A stretch of 64,000 nt of DNA from contig NZ_JANZKU010000005.1 of assembly GCF_025642785.1 (NCBI RefSeq), forward strand, positions 210,091-274,090. Direction: 5' to 3'. The notes under the pieces are model-generated. The model was not told where the DNA came from, did not search any database, and saw only the letters and a list, made by a program, of their open reading frames with translations. Positions within the stretch are counted from its first letter, which is position 1, and every line of letters starts with the position of its first letter. Shown here in pieces: positions 48,843 to 58,449 of the stretch. This DNA is from Pseudomonas sp. RIT-PI-AD. GTDB lineage: Bacteria > Pseudomonadota > Gammaproteobacteria > Pseudomonadales > Pseudomonadaceae. The position numbers and the translations under genes are program-made.

Positions 48843-49804
48843 GGCTTGGGTTTGTCCGTGAGGAACTTGCCCTGCGGCGCCTCGACGTTGTGCTGGCGCC
48901 GGGTGTTGCCATCGATGCCGCCGGCGATCGCCCATTCGGCGAACACCGTCGGGCCGGGTTCGAATTCGCGCGGTTGCCACTCGCCAGTCAGTTGGTCCTC
49001 GTCGGCGTAGTACTCCACCAGCGCGCCGGCGGGGTTCTTGAAGTACCAGAAGAACGCCGACGACACCGGATGGCGGCCGGGGCCGATTTCCGTGGCCCAA
49101 CCGCTGCGGGAAATGTGCATGCCGCCGCCGAACACCTCGTGCACGTCGCGCACGGTGAAGGCCACATGGTTGAGGCCGGCGCGCGGCGCGGGCAACTGCA
49201 GCATGAACAGATCGTGGTGGCCGCCTTCTTCGGCGGTACGCAAAAAGGCCCCGCGGTTCGGGTAGCGGTCCGAGGCCTGGAAGCCGAAGCGATCCTGGTA
49301 GAAAGCCTCGCAGGCATTGACGTCGGTGACGAAGAACACCACGTGCCCGACTTCGATCGGCGTGGCGCGCTCGTAGACCGGTGCCGGCTTGTTGATCCGG
49401 CCCTTGACCTGCCAGGTGTTGTGGCCGCTGCATTCGATGTCCAGCGCGCGCTTGCGCGTGACCTGCAGGCGGATCGCCAGGCCGTTGGGGTCGGTGCAGC
49501 CGATGCGGCCGTCGCCTTCGACGAAACCGGGATCGTGGGCGATGCGCTGGCTGTAGAGCGCCAGGTCAGCTTCGCTCTCCACGCCCCAGACCACTTCGCG
49601 GATGGTCGAGCCGCTCTCGATGGCGGGCGGCAAACCGGGTTTGTCGTGGGCGGCGAGCACCACGCGACAGCCATTGAGGGTTTCGAAGACCACTTCGTCG
49701 CTGGCTTCGCTGACCTTGCTCAGGCCCCAGTCGGCGAAGAAGCGTGCACAGGTGCCGAGGTCTTCCACACCGTAGGTGATTTCATCGATGCCCAGTACGC
49801 TCAT
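48839..49804 (-). CDS. extradiol-type VOC dioxygenase
   Basis: A 321-residue two-domain vicinal-oxygen-chelate protein of the type I extradiol dioxygenase family (2,3-dihydroxybiphenyl dioxygenase-like). The metal ligands are visible in the C-terminal domain: His in 'EVGHVVFFVTDV', His in 'GLNHVAFTVRDV' and Glu in 'GALVEYYADED'. It would cleave a catechol-like ring next to the hydroxyls, after the Rieske step. Start at 49804, overlapping the aldehyde dehydrogenase stop. Confidence 0.9.
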   Translation of the reverse strand: MSVLGIDEITYGVEDLGTCARFFADWGLSKVSEASDEVVFETLNGCRVVLAAHDKPGLPPAIESGSTIREVVWGVESEADLALYSQRIAHDPGFVEGDGRIGCTDPNGLAIRLQVTRKRALDIECSGHNTWQVKGRINKPAPVYERATPIEVGHVVFFVTDVNACEAFYQDRFGFQASDRYPNRGAFLRTAEEGGHHDLFMLQLPAPRAGLNHVAFTVRDVHEVFGGGMHISRSGWATEIGPGRHPVSSAFFWYFKNPAGALVEYYADEDQLTGEWQPREFEPGPTVFAEWAIAGGIDGNTRRQHNVEAPQGKFLTDKPKP

Positions 49805-51297
49805 GGTGTTACCTCGCGGTGCTCGCGGGCCCAGGCCAGCGGCTGTTCGTTCATGCCCCAATAGAGGCTCTTCTGTTCCATGTACTGCAGGATGCCCAGC
49901 CGGCCTTTCTCGCGGCCCAGGCCGCTGTCGCGCCAGCCGCCGAAGGGCGTGGAAATGGAGAACTGCTTGTAGGTGTTGATCCATACCGTGCCGGCCTGGA
50001 TCTTGCGGCCCAGGGCCCAGGCACGCTTGTAGTCGCGGCTCCAGATGCCGGCGGCGAGGGCGTAGAGGCTGTCGTTGGCCTGTTCGACCAGCTCGGCTTC
50101 GTCGTCGAACGGCATGGCCACCAGCACCGGACCGAAAATCTCTTCCTGGCACACGCGCTGGCGGTTGCTCAGGCCTTCGAGAATCGTCGGCGGGAAGAAG
50201 AAACCCTTGTCGTAGTCGCCGCCAGCGAGGCGCTGGCCGCCGAGGCGCAGGTGGCCGCCCTCGGCCAGGCCCAGGGCCACGTAGCGCTCCACCGACTCGC
50301 GATGCGCGGCGCTGATCAGCGGCCCCATCTGCGTGGCGTCGTCGGCCGGGTCGCCTACCTTGAGGGTGGCCGCCGCGGCGCACAGGCGTTGCATGAACGG
50401 CTCGTACAGCGACCGCGCGACGAACAGCCGCGAACCGGCGATGCAGGCTTCGCCCGAGGAACTGAAAATGCCGTACAGCACCCCGGCCACGGCATGTTCC
50501 AGGTCGGCGTCGTCGAGCACGATGGTCGGCGACTTGCCGCCCAGTTCCAGCGACACCGGCATCATTTTGTCGGCGGCGATATGGGCGATGTGCTTGCCGG
50601 TGCGGGTGCCGCCGGTGAACGACACGCGCTTGACCAGCGGGTGCTGGGTCAAGGCGTCGCCCAGTACCGAGCCCTTGCCCGGCAGCACGCTGATCAGCCC
50701 CTTGGGCAGGCCCGCTTGTTCGCAAATGCGCGCCAGTTGCAGGGCCAGCAGCGGAGTGATTTCCGCCGGCTTGATCACCACCGCGTTGCCGGCGGCCAGG
50801 GCCGGGGCGACCTTCTGCGCTTCGCTGGCGATGGGCGAGTTCCACGGGGTGATGGCGGCGACCACACCCATCGGTTCGTAGACGCTCATGCTGACGAAGT
50901 CGCCCCGCGACGGCGTGATGGTTTCTTCCAGGGTTTCGCAGGCGGCGGCGAAGAATTGGAACGTGCCGGCGGCGCTGGCGACCAGGTTGCGGGTTTCGCC
51001 GATCGGCTTGCCGTTGTCCTGGCGTTGCAACTGGGCGAGTTCTTCGCCGCGCTCGCGAATCAGCTGGGCGATGCGGTACAGCACGCTGGCGCGCTCATGT
51101 GGCTTGCGCTGCGCCCAGCCGCTGTGCAGGAAGGCGTGATGGGCGCCTTGCACGGCCTCTTCGACATCTTCCGGGCTGGCGGCGTTGAGCCAGGCCACCG
51201 CTTCGCCGGTGGCGGGGTAGTGACTGGCATAGCGCTCGCCACGGCCCACGCGCCACTGGCCGGCGACGCAGATGGGCAAGGTGGGTTCGGTCGTCAT
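49801..51297 (-). CDS. NAD(P)-dependent aldehyde dehydrogenase
   Basis: A 498-residue ALDH-superfamily enzyme: 'PWNSPIASEAQKVAPALAAGN' (within ~147-170), cofactor region 'FTGGTRTGKHIA', general base Glu in 'SLELGGKSPTIV' and catalytic Cys in 'SGEACIAGSRLFV'. Likely oxidises a semialdehyde produced after ring cleavage or by the ThDP enzyme. Confidence 0.94.
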   Translation of the reverse strand: MTTEPTLPICVAGQWRVGRGERYASHYPATGEAVAWLNAASPEDVEEAVQGAHHAFLHSGWAQRKPHERASVLYRIAQLIRERGEELAQLQRQDNGKPIGETRNLVASAAGTFQFFAAACETLEETITPSRGDFVSMSVYEPMGVVAAITPWNSPIASEAQKVAPALAAGNAVVIKPAEITPLLALQLARICEQAGLPKGLISVLPGKGSVLGDALTQHPLVKRVSFTGGTRTGKHIAHIAADKMMPVSLELGGKSPTIVLDDADLEHAVAGVLYGIFSSSGEACIAGSRLFVARSLYEPFMQRLCAAAATLKVGDPADDATQMGPLISAAHRESVERYVALGLAEGGHLRLGGQRLAGGDYDKGFFFPPTILEGLSNRQRVCQEEIFGPVLVAMPFDDEAELVEQANDSLYALAAGIWSRDYKRAWALGRKIQAGTVWINTYKQFSISTPFGGWRDSGLGREKGRLGILQYMEQKSLYWGMNEQPLAWAREHREVTP

Positions 51298-51321
51298 CGG
51301 ACTTCTCCTGAAAAAACAGCC

Positions 51322-52125
51322 CTAAATGGAAATCGCATGGGCGTGATTGCCGAGGGCGCGCACCACGCTGTAGACGGTCAGGGCGGAGGTCTTCGGGTTG
51401 GCCTGTAGCGGCTTGCCGCGCAGGGTCAACTCGAAGCCGCCGAAGGCGCCGCGGGCCTCGAATTGGTGGACGTTCTCGTCGCTCGCCGGGTCGGCGATCA
51501 GCGTCACCTGGGTGCGGTCCAGGCCCAGTCCGGCCAGCGACAGCGTGGCGGCGACGTTGGCGTTCTTCGGATACAAGCGCGCGGCGTCGCGGGCGCTGCC
51601 CTGGAAGATCACCGTGGCTTCGCTGATGGCGTCCAGGTCGCAGGCCAGTTCGCCCGGGGTGTTCTTCCAGGCCTTGGCCGGTTTGCGTCCGGTGTAGCTG
51701 ACCGAGTCCAGGCCGCCGACCTTGGCCGCCGACAGCGCGTCGATGCCGCCAATCGCACCGGGCAACAGTTCGATGCGGGTGTTGCCTCGTTCGGCGGCGG
51801 CTTCCAGGCGCTCCACCAGGCCGACTGCCGACAACGCCCCCACCGAGACGATCAGGCAGGCGATGCCGCGCTCCAGCGCCGGCAGCACGTGCTCTTCGAT
51901 GGCCCGGTGGCCGGCGCACTCGACCAGCAGGTCGGGACGGGCATCGGCCGGCAACGCGGTGAGCACCCGCGGCGGTTGCTTGAAACTGGCCAGGCGCTGG
52001 CGCACCAGGTCCTCGGAGCCCGCCGAGGCGATGACGTGGTCGACGCACAGCTGCGGGTCTTTTTCCAGCAATTCCAGCACGCCGACGCCGATGGCGCCGC
52101 AGCCGATCATGGTGATATGGAGCAT
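51322..52125 (-). CDS. nadX: aspartate dehydrogenase family protein
   Basis: A 267-residue protein of the NadX/aspartate dehydrogenase family (oxaloacetate + NH3 + NAD(P)H to/from L-aspartate). 'MIGCGAIGVGVLELL' is the nucleotide-binding loop and 'YPKNANVAATLSLAGLG' the family motif. The PAO1 orthologue (PA3505, recalled) was shown to be an L-aspartate dehydrogenase. Here it sits inside a ring-degradation operon, so it may act on an amino- or imino-intermediate or recover ammonia. Confidence 0.88.
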   Translation of the reverse strand: MLHITMIGCGAIGVGVLELLEKDPQLCVDHVIASAGSEDLVRQRLASFKQPPRVLTALPADARPDLLVECAGHRAIEEHVLPALERGIACLIVSVGALSAVGLVERLEAAAERGNTRIELLPGAIGGIDALSAAKVGGLDSVSYTGRKPAKAWKNTPGELACDLDAISEATVIFQGSARDAARLYPKNANVAATLSLAGLGLDRTQVTLIADPASDENVHQFEARGAFGGFELTLRGKPLQANPKTSALTVYSVVRALGNHAHAISI

Positions 52126-52135
52126 GACGCGTACC

Positions 52136-53818
52136 TCAGGCGGTGGCCTTCTGGGCTTTGGTTTCGCTGTTGGGCGGGCCGGCGAACTGGGTGGCGAAGT
52201 TGCCCACCGCGAGCATGTCCACTTCCAGCAGGAACGGGCCCGGCGCGCCGAAGGCGCTTTCCAGCACGCCGGCGAAGTCCTTCAGGTCGCTGACCAGGCC
52301 GTGGCGGATGCCCATGGATTCGGCCAGTTGGCTGTAGTTCGGGGTGTGCAGTTCGACGTAGGCGTGGCGGGCGCCGTAGATGGCGTCCTGGATGTTGCGG
52401 ATCACCCCGTAGCGCTGGTCGTTCATCAGCAGGATCACCACGTTGGCTTTTTCCTGCACCAGGGTCGCCAGTTCACCGAGGTTGAGGATGAAGCCACCGT
52501 CGCCGGCCAGGGCGAACACCTTGCGCTGCGGGTCGTATTCGGCCGCCGCGATGCCGGCACCGATGCCCATCGCCAGCCCTTGGCCGATCCCTCCACCCAG
52601 GGCATGCACGCCCGCTTGCGGGTGATACAGGTTGAGCAGGCGGTTGCCCCAGATGCTGTTCGAGAGGGTCACGTCGCGCACCCAACTGAAGTTGCGCCCG
52701 GTCATGCCTTGCAGCTGCTCGACCATGGCCGCGTATGGGCCGAGGTCGGCGATCAGCGCGGCGCGGGCCTTGGCCCGCACTTCCTTGAGCTCCGCCAGGA
52801 ACCGTGGGTCGGCTTGCAGGCGGCCTTCGAGGCGATCGGCGAGGCCGTCGAGGGTCAGTGCCGAATCGCCGCACACGAACAGGTCGCTGGAGTAGCTGCG
52901 GCCTTCGATGGCCGGGTTGGCATCGATGCGCAAGGTGTTGGCCGGCAGCTTCAGGGCGTACTTGAAGGTCTCGTTGCTGCGCAGCCGCGAACCGGCGATC
53001 AGCAAGGCGTCGCAGCTCTGCATGAAGCTTTCCACCAGGCGGTTCTGCGAGAACGCGCCCAGGCAACGCTCGTCGTCTTCGTTGACCACGCCACGACCCT
53101 GGGTCGAGGTGATGACGCCGACCCCCATGTCCAGCAGGCGCTTGACCGCCTGGCCGGCGTGGCGCGCGCCGCCGCCGAGCCATAGCAACGGACGCTTGGC
53201 CTGCAACATGCGCTCGGCCAGTTGGTCGAGGGCTTCCGGGGTGGGCACGGCCACCGGCACCGGCAGCGGCGCGAGGTCCGTGGGCATGCTGATGAAGGCC
53301 GACTGGATATCGATCGGAATCTCGACGCTCACCGGCCCGGTGGGCGCGGTGAGGGCGGTCTGCACGGCCAGCTTCAGGGTGCTGAGCGCGGTCTCCACGC
53401 TGCGCACGCGAAAGGCCGCCTTGGACACCGCCTTGAGCATGGTCAACTGGTCGCGGGCTTCGTGGATGTAGGCGAAATCCTGGTCCAGGTAAGGGGTTTC
53501 GATCTGCCCGGTGATATGCAGCAGCGGCGTGCCGGCGGTGAGGGCTTCGACCATGGCGCCGGCGGCATTGCCGGCGGCGGTGCCGGTGGAGGTCAGGCAC
53601 ACGCCCAGGCCGCCAGTGGTGCGGGCATAGGCGTCGGCCATGTTGGTGGCGCCGGCTTCGCCGCGGGCCATGACGAAACGGATGTTGCCGCGTACGGCGA
53701 AGGCATCGAGGATCGGCATGTTGTGGATCGAGATCACGCCGAACGCGGCCTTCACGTCGCACTGTTCGAGAAAGGCGGTGATAGCAGCGCCCACGGTCAC
53801 TTGGTTGTCGTTACGCAT
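52136..53818 (-). CDS. ThDP-dependent decarboxylase/carboligase
   Basis: A 560-residue enzyme of the acetolactate synthase/benzoylformate decarboxylase family. The catalytic glutamate lies in 'MARGEAGATNMADAYART' (~50-67), the central domain at ~190-320 and the ThDP-Mg motif in 'LAGDGGFILNLGELATL' with N at the end ('VILLMND', ~440-475). It would decarboxylate a 2-oxo acid released by ring cleavage to an aldehyde for the neighbouring dehydrogenase (inference). Start MRNDN at 53818, overlapping the SDR by 8 bp. Confidence 0.92.
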   Translation of the reverse strand: MRNDNQVTVGAAITAFLEQCDVKAAFGVISIHNMPILDAFAVRGNIRFVMARGEAGATNMADAYARTTGGLGVCLTSTGTAAGNAAGAMVEALTAGTPLLHITGQIETPYLDQDFAYIHEARDQLTMLKAVSKAAFRVRSVETALSTLKLAVQTALTAPTGPVSVEIPIDIQSAFISMPTDLAPLPVPVAVPTPEALDQLAERMLQAKRPLLWLGGGARHAGQAVKRLLDMGVGVITSTQGRGVVNEDDERCLGAFSQNRLVESFMQSCDALLIAGSRLRSNETFKYALKLPANTLRIDANPAIEGRSYSSDLFVCGDSALTLDGLADRLEGRLQADPRFLAELKEVRAKARAALIADLGPYAAMVEQLQGMTGRNFSWVRDVTLSNSIWGNRLLNLYHPQAGVHALGGGIGQGLAMGIGAGIAAAEYDPQRKVFALAGDGGFILNLGELATLVQEKANVVILLMNDQRYGVIRNIQDAIYGARHAYVELHTPNYSQLAESMGIRHGLVSDLKDFAGVLESAFGAPGPFLLEVDMLAVGNFATQFAGPPNSETKAQKATA

Positions 53819-54608
53819 GGCGGGACAGGCCTCCGGAAACGTCGATATGGCTGCCTGTGGTGTAAGCCGACAGGGGCGATGCCAGGAACAGGATGGCCTG
53901 CGCCGCTTCGATCGGCAGGCCCAGGCGGGCGAGGGGAATCTGTTTGCGCGCGGCCAACTGCGCGGTCCATTGCGGCCAATCCAGCTCGCGTTCTTCACGG
54001 GCTTCGAAGCGCCGGCGCCATTGGCCCGATTCCACCAGGCCGATCAGGATGCCGTTGACGCGGATGTGCTTGGGAGCGAACTCGTAGGCCATGGAGCGCA
54101 CCAGGTTCTTCAGCCCGGCGCGTGCCGCCGAGGTGGCCACCATGTGCGGTTCCGGTTGACAGGCCAGCAGCGAGTTGACGCAGACGATCGAGGCGTTCCG
54201 GCATTGTTCGAGCTGCGGCAGAAACGCGCGCACGGGGTGGATCACCGAAAAGAACTTGAGGTTGAGCTCGTCGCTCCAGGCCTCGTCGGTGGTGTCGGCG
54301 AAGGTCGATACGCGTCCCTGCCCGGCGTTGTTGATCAGCACCTGGGCAGGGCCGAACGCTTCCAGGCTGGCGGCGGCGAAGGCCTTGACCGAGGCGGCGT
54401 CCAGTACGTCGCACACCTGGGCCAGCAGGCGGGCCTGCGGAAAGCGTTCGCGCAATGGGCTTTCGGCGTTGGCCAGGCGTCGTTCGTCACGACCGCAGAA
54501 GGCCACGGCGGCGCCCGCTTCGAGCAACAGTTCGACGCAGGCCAGGCCGATGCCCGACGAGCCACCGGTGACGATAGCCGTGCTGCCCTGAAGTGAATAA
54601 AGGCTCAT
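53811..54608 (-). CDS. divergent SDR-family protein without the Tyr-x3-Lys motif
   Basis: A 265-residue short-chain dehydrogenase/reductase fold protein: cofactor loop 'TGGSSGIGLA' (14-23) and 'NNAGQ' are present, but where the catalytic Y-x3-K should be the sequence reads 'MVATSAARAGL', with Thr in place of Tyr and Arg in place of Lys by my alignment. The catalytic serine region 'VCVNSLLACQ' is kept. It may be an SDR subgroup with another mechanism or an isomerase/hydratase-like protein. Third gene past the IclR end of the operon. Confidence 0.85.
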   Translation of the reverse strand: MSLYSLQGSTAIVTGGSSGIGLACVELLLEAGAAVAFCGRDERRLANAESPLRERFPQARLLAQVCDVLDAASVKAFAAASLEAFGPAQVLINNAGQGRVSTFADTTDEAWSDELNLKFFSVIHPVRAFLPQLEQCRNASIVCVNSLLACQPEPHMVATSAARAGLKNLVRSMAYEFAPKHIRVNGILIGLVESGQWRRRFEAREERELDWPQWTAQLAARKQIPLARLGLPIEAAQAILFLASPLSAYTTGSHIDVSGGLSRHA

Positions 54609-54609
54609 G

Positions 54610-55431
54610 TCAGTCTCTCATCAGCGCGGTGACGCGGCTGCCATGGCTGGGGGTGTAATTGAGCAGGCGCGACAGTTCGTCGGCGCCGTGGCGCACCTGG
54701 CCGACCAGTTCTTCGAAATTGAGGTGACCGATCTGCGGCGTCGGAATGGTCACGCCCATCGCCGCGACCACGCGCCCGGAGTGATCGCGCACCGGCGCGG
54801 CGACGGTGGAGATGGCCGATTCGAAGAAGCCCTCGCCGCTCACGAAACCGCGTTCGCGGTCGTGCTGGACCAGGTCGAACAGTTCCAGCACGGTCTTGGG
54901 CGTGCAGTGCGAGTGCTGTTCCAGATGCTCTTCGGGGTACAGCTCGCGCAGTTCGGCCAGCGACAGGTCTTCCAGCAGGATCCGTCCGAGCACCGTGGCG
55001 TGGGCCGGCAGGCGGGTACCGACATTGACCGCGCTGGAGAACACCGAGGGCGGCGAGACCTTGGCCACGTAGACGATCGAACGGCCATCGCGCACCACCA
55101 GGTTGCTCGGGTAGTTGAGCTTGTCGCACAGACGGGCCAGCAGCGGCTGCCCCAGTTCGGTCAGTTCGAGCGAGGCCAGGTATTCGAAGCCCAGGCGCAG
55201 CACCGACATGCCCAGGCGGTATTCGTTGCCCTTGCGGGTGACGAAGCCCATGGTCTCCAGCGTGGTCAGCAGGCGGAAGATGGTCGAGCGCGGCAACTCC
55301 AGGCGCCGGGCGAGTTCCGGGGCTGTCAGGGTACGGTTCTGGCGGTTGAATTCGCACAGCAGCAACAGGCCGCGCTCCAACCCGGGCACGATGTATTTGT
55401 CCTGCGCATCCTTCAGATCGGAGTCATTCAT
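54610..55431 (-). CDS. IclR-family transcriptional regulator
   Basis: A 273-residue regulator with the N-terminal winged helix ('NRTLTAPELARRLELPRSTIFRLL', residues ~35-60) and the C-terminal effector-binding IclR domain (~90-260, 'TRLPAHATVLGRILLED', 'GEGFFESAISTVAAPVRDH'). It lies within the operon, its start overlapping the hydrolase stop, so it probably senses a pathway compound and controls the operon through the palindromes near 60.46 and 60.56 kb. Confidence 0.93.
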   Translation of the reverse strand: MNDSDLKDAQDKYIVPGLERGLLLLCEFNRQNRTLTAPELARRLELPRSTIFRLLTTLETMGFVTRKGNEYRLGMSVLRLGFEYLASLELTELGQPLLARLCDKLNYPSNLVVRDGRSIVYVAKVSPPSVFSSAVNVGTRLPAHATVLGRILLEDLSLAELRELYPEEHLEQHSHCTPKTVLELFDLVQHDRERGFVSGEGFFESAISTVAAPVRDHSGRVVAAMGVTIPTPQIGHLNFEELVGQVRHGADELSRLLNYTPSHGSRVTALMRD

Positions 55432-56300
55432 TGAACGCTACCTGTCAGTGATTCCTTGAGGGCGAAAGCCAGGCGGCCCGCCACCAGATAAGGTTGTTCG
55501 ATGGGGCTGGCATGCCCGGCATCGGGGATCAGGGTGAACGCCGCGCCCAATGCCTTGGCCAGGCTCAGGCAGGCTTCGGGAGCGGTGATGCCATCGGCTT
55601 CGCCGCAGTGCACTTCGCACGGCACCGTCAGCGGCGTGTGGCGTAGCAGGTCGTCGCCGCACAGCAACTCGATGGCCTGGCGATACCCTTGGGGGTCGAG
55701 GCGTGACATGTTCCAGCGCACCCATTCCAGCGCCTTGGCGCTGGGACGCGGTGAAAGCATGGCGGCGCTGCGCTGGGCGGCCATTTGCGCGATGCCCAGT
55801 TGCTCCAGGGCGCTCAGGCGCTTGCCGCGGACCTGCTGGCGCTGGATCTCGCGGCTCGGATGGCCATAGCCGCGCGCCGGGCTGATCAGTACCAGGCGCC
55901 GCACCCGGCGTGGATGCAGGTGGGCGAACGCGGTGGCGGTGATGGCCCCCAGCGAGTGGCCAACCAGCAGGCAGTCATCGATTTCCAGCGCATCGAGGGT
56001 GTCGAGCAGGCGCCCGGCGTAATCCTCGGCCTTGGGGGCCATTGGCCCCAGCGGCGAGGAGTCTCCGTAGCCAGGGGCATCCCAGGCCACCACGCGGGCC
56101 TGTTGGCCCAGTTGCAGCGCCACGTCCAGCCAGGACCCGGCCCCCGAGCCGATGCCGTGCAGCAGCACGATGGCCGGCCCGTCGCCGATCTCGCGGACGA
56201 CCTGGCGGCCGTCGTCGAGCAGCAGGCTGCGCTGGGCGAACCGCCGGGCGAGCAGCGCTTCGAGTTCAGCGACCGGGCTGGGCGTAGTGGCTGGCAACAT
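55428..56300 (-). CDS. alpha/beta hydrolase (MhpC-like C-C hydrolase candidate)
   Basis: A 290-residue hydrolase: oxyanion region 'VLLHGIGSGAGSW' (~45-57), nucleophile elbow 'VGHSLGAITA' with the serine (~117), acid in the 'GEADGITAPEA' region and His in 'DAGHASPIEQP' (~270). Next to an extradiol dioxygenase, such enzymes usually cleave the meta-fission product. Confidence 0.9.
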   Translation of the reverse strand: MLPATTPSPVAELEALLARRFAQRSLLLDDGRQVVREIGDGPAIVLLHGIGSGAGSWLDVALQLGQQARVVAWDAPGYGDSSPLGPMAPKAEDYAGRLLDTLDALEIDDCLLVGHSLGAITATAFAHLHPRRVRRLVLISPARGYGHPSREIQRQQVRGKRLSALEQLGIAQMAAQRSAAMLSPRPSAKALEWVRWNMSRLDPQGYRQAIELLCGDDLLRHTPLTVPCEVHCGEADGITAPEACLSLAKALGAAFTLIPDAGHASPIEQPYLVAGRLAFALKESLTGSVQ

Positions 56301-56304
56301 GGGC

Positions 56305-56844
56305 TTATCCGCGCTTGATCGAGGCCAGGGGGTGCTCTGGCGGGTAGGTCGGGGTGATCGGTTTCTTCGCGCCGAGCATCACGCACATCAGCGCGTCCTC
56401 GTCGCCGATGTTGATCTCTTCGCGGTAGACGCCCGGCGGTACGGAAATCACGTCGCGGTCGGTGAGGACGGTCTCGTAGCGCTCGCCGTTTTGCTCGATC
56501 ACCACCTTGAGCGTGCCGCGCAGTACGAAGAACACTTCCTCGACGTCGGTGTGCAGGTGGGGCGGGCCTTCATGGCCAGCCGGGATGACCATGGTGGAGA
56601 AGGTGAAGTGCTCCGACGGGATGGTGTTCATGTCGCTGCTCACACCGGTGCCGCCGGTGCCGATGTAGCGCATTTGCGCGCGGCGGAACTTGGGGTCGTA
56701 GTCGGCCTGGAACTTGAGGGCGTTCCAGTCGTACTGGCGCGTCGCGTAGCGCGCCACGCGGGTCTGCATCCAGGCTTCGAGGCTGGCGCCTGCTGGGCGC
56801 TCCCAGCTTTTCGGCGCTTCGTGGGGGGTGGACAGGTCGGTCAT
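56305..56844 (-). CDS. cupin-domain protein
   Basis: A 179-residue single-cupin protein. 'HEGPPHLHTDVEEVFFVLRG' carries the two histidines and glutamate of cupin motif 1; motif 2 is weaker ('VPPGVYREEINIGDED', the usual histidine replaced), so metal binding may be incomplete. ATG at 56844 or, 4 codons longer, 56856. Possible dioxygenase, isomerase or sensor. Confidence 0.85.
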   Translation of the reverse strand: MTDLSTPHEAPKSWERPAGASLEAWMQTRVARYATRQYDWNALKFQADYDPKFRRAQMRYIGTGGTGVSSDMNTIPSEHFTFSTMVIPAGHEGPPHLHTDVEEVFFVLRGTLKVVIEQNGERYETVLTDRDVISVPPGVYREEINIGDEDALMCVMLGAKKPITPTYPPEHPLASIKRG

Positions 56845-56874
56845 GGCAGTCTCCATTCTCGGGGCATTGATCGG

Positions 56875-57639
56875 TCAGGGCATGACGAACCCGCCGTTGA
56901 CCGGCAGGGTTTGTCCAGTGATGAAGCGGGCCAGGTGCGACAGGGCGAACACCACGGCGCCGCTGACGTCGTCGGGAAGTTGCGCGCGTTGGATGGCGCG
57001 CTGTTCGGTGTACAGGCGGTGGCGGGCTTCCGGTACGTAGGCGGTGGCTTCCACCAGCACCAGGCCCGGAGCGATGGCATTGACGGTGATGTTGTCGCCG
57101 CCCAGCTCGCGGGCCAGGCTGCGGGTCATGGCGATGATCGCGCCCTTGCTGGCGACGTAGGCCATCAGGTTCGGCGCTCCCCACAACGGCGTGTCGGAGG
57201 CCAGGTTGACCACCGCGCCCTGGCCGCTGGCACGCAGGGCGGGCAGGCAGGCAGTGGTCATCAGCCAGGTGCCGCGCACGTTGACCCGCATCACCTGGTC
57301 CCAGGTGTCGATGCTCAGTTCTTCGCAGGTCTTGCCGCCGGAATTGGTCACCGACGCGTTGTTGACCAGCCCGTCGAGGCCGCCCAGCAATTCGCTGGCC
57401 TGGGTGGCGCAGGCCTGGATCGACAGCGGGTCGGCCAGATCGACGCCGAGGCCGCTGACATCGAGGCCCTGCGCGCGCAGATCGGCGGCGGCCTGTTGGA
57501 CGCGCTCGGCGAGGATATCGGCGATGACCACGCGGCCGCCGGCTTCGCCGATCGCTTGGGCGAAGGCATAGCCCAGGCCGCGGGCACCACCGGTCACCAG
57601 CACGCGGCGGCCTTGCAGAAGTGAGGTAGGGGTATTCAT
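56875..57639 (-). CDS. SDR-family oxidoreductase
   Basis: A 254-residue classical short-chain dehydrogenase: 'VTGGARGLGYAFA' cofactor loop (~15), 'NNASVTN', catalytic Tyr and Lys in 'AYVASKGAI' (~160). Likely oxidises a diol or alcohol intermediate. It shares one base with the permease stop. Confidence 0.92.
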   Translation of the reverse strand: MNTPTSLLQGRRVLVTGGARGLGYAFAQAIGEAGGRVVIADILAERVQQAAADLRAQGLDVSGLGVDLADPLSIQACATQASELLGGLDGLVNNASVTNSGGKTCEELSIDTWDQVMRVNVRGTWLMTTACLPALRASGQGAVVNLASDTPLWGAPNLMAYVASKGAIIAMTRSLARELGGDNITVNAIAPGLVLVEATAYVPEARHRLYTEQRAIQRAQLPDDVSGAVVFALSHLARFITGQTLPVNGGFVMP

Positions 57640-58418
57640 CAGTTGGTGCTCAGCATGGCTTTGGGCATGTAGTGCAGGACGCGTTTTTCGGCCCAGACCA
57701 CGGCGCCATAGGCCAGCACGCCGATCAGCGTGAGCATGACGATGGCGACGAATACGCCGCTGGTGTTGCCCTGGCCCTCGGCATCCACGAGCAGGAAGCC
57801 CAGGCCCTGGTTGCCGCCGACCAACTCACCGACCGTGACGCCGATCACCGCCAGCGTGGAGGCGATGCGCAAGCCGGAGAACAGCGCGGCCATGGCCGAG
57901 GGGAATTCCACCAGGCGGAAGATCTGCCAGCGGTTGGCGTTCATGGTGCGCACCAGGTTGATCATGTCCGGGTCGACGGTGCGGATCGCCGAGAGCACGT
58001 TGATCATTACCGGGAAGAACACGATCAGCACGGCGATCAGGATCTTCGGGTACACGGTGTAGCCCAGCCACATCACGAACAGCGGGGCGAAGGCCACCTT
58101 CGGAGCGATCTGCAAGGCCAGGATGTAGGGCGAAAGCATGGCCTCGGCCTTGGGCGAAAGGCCCAGCGAGGTGCCGATGACGATCCCCAGCAGGGCCCCC
58201 AGGGCGAAGCCGACGACGATCTCCACGGCGGTGATCAGGGTGTGTCCCAGCAGGTTGCTGCTGTTCCACATCGACACGCCTTCCTGGGCCACGCGGCTCA
58301 GCTTGGGCATCACGAATTCGGGCATGCCGAGCAGGCCGGGGCCCCATTGCCAGAGGGCGAGGAACAGGATCAGCAGAACGAAGCTGCCGAACAGCGAGTT
58401 GTTGAGGCTTTTCATCAC
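57639..58418 (-). CDS. ABC transporter permease (SsuC/TauC type)
   Basis: A 259-residue inner-membrane protein with six hydrophobic segments and the BPD-transport EAA-like loop ('VRTMNANRWQIFRLVEFPSAM', ~163-183). It belongs to the nitrate/sulfonate/taurine family and works with the ATPase and NMT1-type binding protein next to it. Confidence 0.93.
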   Translation of the reverse strand: MMKSLNNSLFGSFVLLILFLALWQWGPGLLGMPEFVMPKLSRVAQEGVSMWNSSNLLGHTLITAVEIVVGFALGALLGIVIGTSLGLSPKAEAMLSPYILALQIAPKVAFAPLFVMWLGYTVYPKILIAVLIVFFPVMINVLSAIRTVDPDMINLVRTMNANRWQIFRLVEFPSAMAALFSGLRIASTLAVIGVTVGELVGGNQGLGFLLVDAEGQGNTSGVFVAIVMLTLIGVLAYGAVVWAEKRVLHYMPKAMLSTN

Positions 58419-58449
58419 GGAGGCACCTTTGTGCTGCTGGCCCGGGCCG

